DNA of 64,000 nt from Pseudorasbora parva. Its lineage: Eukaryota > Chordata > Actinopteri > Cypriniformes > Gobionidae. Positions 63,708-64,000 of the stretch are shown one piece after another. The DNA lies in assembly GCF_024679245.1 (NCBI RefSeq), contig NC_090178.1:24655703-24719702 (forward strand), in the 5' to 3' direction. Each line of letters opens with the position of its first letter. Within the stretch, counting starts at the first letter, position 1. The notes under the pieces were generated by a model. That model ran no database searches and was not told where the DNA came from. It saw only the letters and a list, made by a program, of their open reading frames with translations. The position numbers and the translations under genes are program-made.

Positions 63708-64000
63708 TCCGACCATTGCTGTATAATTCATGCCAATAGTTTTTTTTTTTTAAAATAGAGTTACTATGAGAGTAAAAAACACACAGACATAGTAATCTAT
63801 ATGAAACCCTGTGGCTCGCGGCGACACATTGATGTCTTAAGACACGAAACATTCGGTTTCAGCGAGAAACCGATCAGTATTTGGGTTATTTTTTTACCTA
63901 ATATCTAGTATTTCCAATGCCGTTACTTCCGCCGGAGAAGATCAAAACCCTGAGCGATCTTATATATAGATTCCTCATAGTGTCTGCATGGATGGCACGG
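63591..64000. repeat. Fold-back element in unit 13, partial
   Basis: Left arm with a poly-T of about 30; the right arm is beyond the window. Confidence 0.78.

Larger units (their letters stand above)
16..64000 (+). repeat. Tandem array of ~2.5-kb exon-bearing units (13 copies)
   Basis: The same unit recurs head to tail with starts at 16, 201, 2740, 5278, 7805, 10331, 12850, 20226, 22733, 31368, 39064, 48594 and 62779. After subtracting inserted transposons most units are 2504-2539 bp; unit 1 is only 185 bp, unit 7 about 2783 bp and unit 10 about 2130 bp. By eye the copies are nearly identical. Unit order is: 66-bp exon, AT-rich intron with poly-T, fold-back element, diverged internal duplication, acceptor of the next exon. 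This looks like a repeat-domain gene enlarged by unequal crossing-over. Copy number could be affected by assembly of such similar repeats. Confidence 0.93.
62779..64000 (+). repeat. Array unit 13, partial at the window edge
   Basis: Exon, first half of the intron and the left part of the fold-back; cut by the window end. Confidence 0.9.

Noticed and set aside
1..64000. Regular repeats as a CRISPR array
   Set aside because: The period is 2.5 kb with spliced-exon structure; there are no short direct repeats with unique spacers and no cas genes.
1..64000. tRNA, rRNA or other structured RNA genes
   Set aside because: No tRNA box A/B pair or rRNA core sequence was noticed on either strand; a covariance-model scan would be decisive.

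Overview
The window looks like teleost fish DNA, most likely a cyprinid. It has fish-type DIRS retrotransposons, a chromodomain Ty3/gypsy element, CACTG-ended and short TIR DNA transposons, GT-AG exons, and no bacterial operon features. The species is inferred from repeat content, not proven.

The backbone, from base 16 to the right edge, is a tandem array of a unit of about 2.5 kb. Each unit carries one 66-bp exon-like segment with a pyrimidine-rich acceptor ending CCTAG and a GTAAG donor. Thirteen copies are present (12 full units and one running off the edge). Every copy is 22 codons, every intron is phase 2, and only one reading frame stays open across all the junctions. That frame encodes a 22-residue Thr/Ser/Pro-rich repeat starting DLPTTDPTVS. 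I read this as the middle of a mucin-like gene on the + strand that grew by exon-unit duplication. Neither end of the gene is visible. Each intron also holds a fold-back (long inverted repeat) element of about 0.8 kb with a variable poly-T run, and an older internal tandem duplication of about 0.26 kb.

The left units (to about 14.5 kb) are clean and nearly identical. From 14.6 kb on, the introns have been invaded. There are five DIRS-type tyrosine-recombinase retrotransposons: 14960-19552 (+), 23675-29800 (+), 31821-37386 (+), 39753-46778 (-) and 49416-55774 (-). One Ty3/gypsy chromovirus-like element with two 504-bp LTRs lies at 56257-61549 (-). Nested inside these are a 3.6-kb CACTG...CAGTG element (39905-43476), a 1.29-kb element starting GGCCCTCATTTATCA (54098-55387) and, inside that, a 106-bp hairpin. 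An orphan recombinase fragment sits at about 14.6-14.8 kb. No insertion hits an exon.

The DIRS elements show the whole expected architecture: inverted terminal repeats with a TATA box, gag, RT-RNase H, an overlapping YR frame, and an internal complementary region that copies the joined ends. The copy at 23675 is nearly intact. The copy at 31821 is scrambled near its recombinase. The copy at 39753 has its RT fused in frame to the recombinase C-terminus. The copy at 49416 is a multiply broken pseudogene.

The strongest leads are: the exon-per-unit repeat gene; a single shared G/C at every DIRS insertion, matching the one base at the element's circle junction; an apparent Tf1/sushi-like self-primer in the gypsy element; the RT-recombinase fusion; and the triplicated element/host mosaic at 35.4-35.9 kb.
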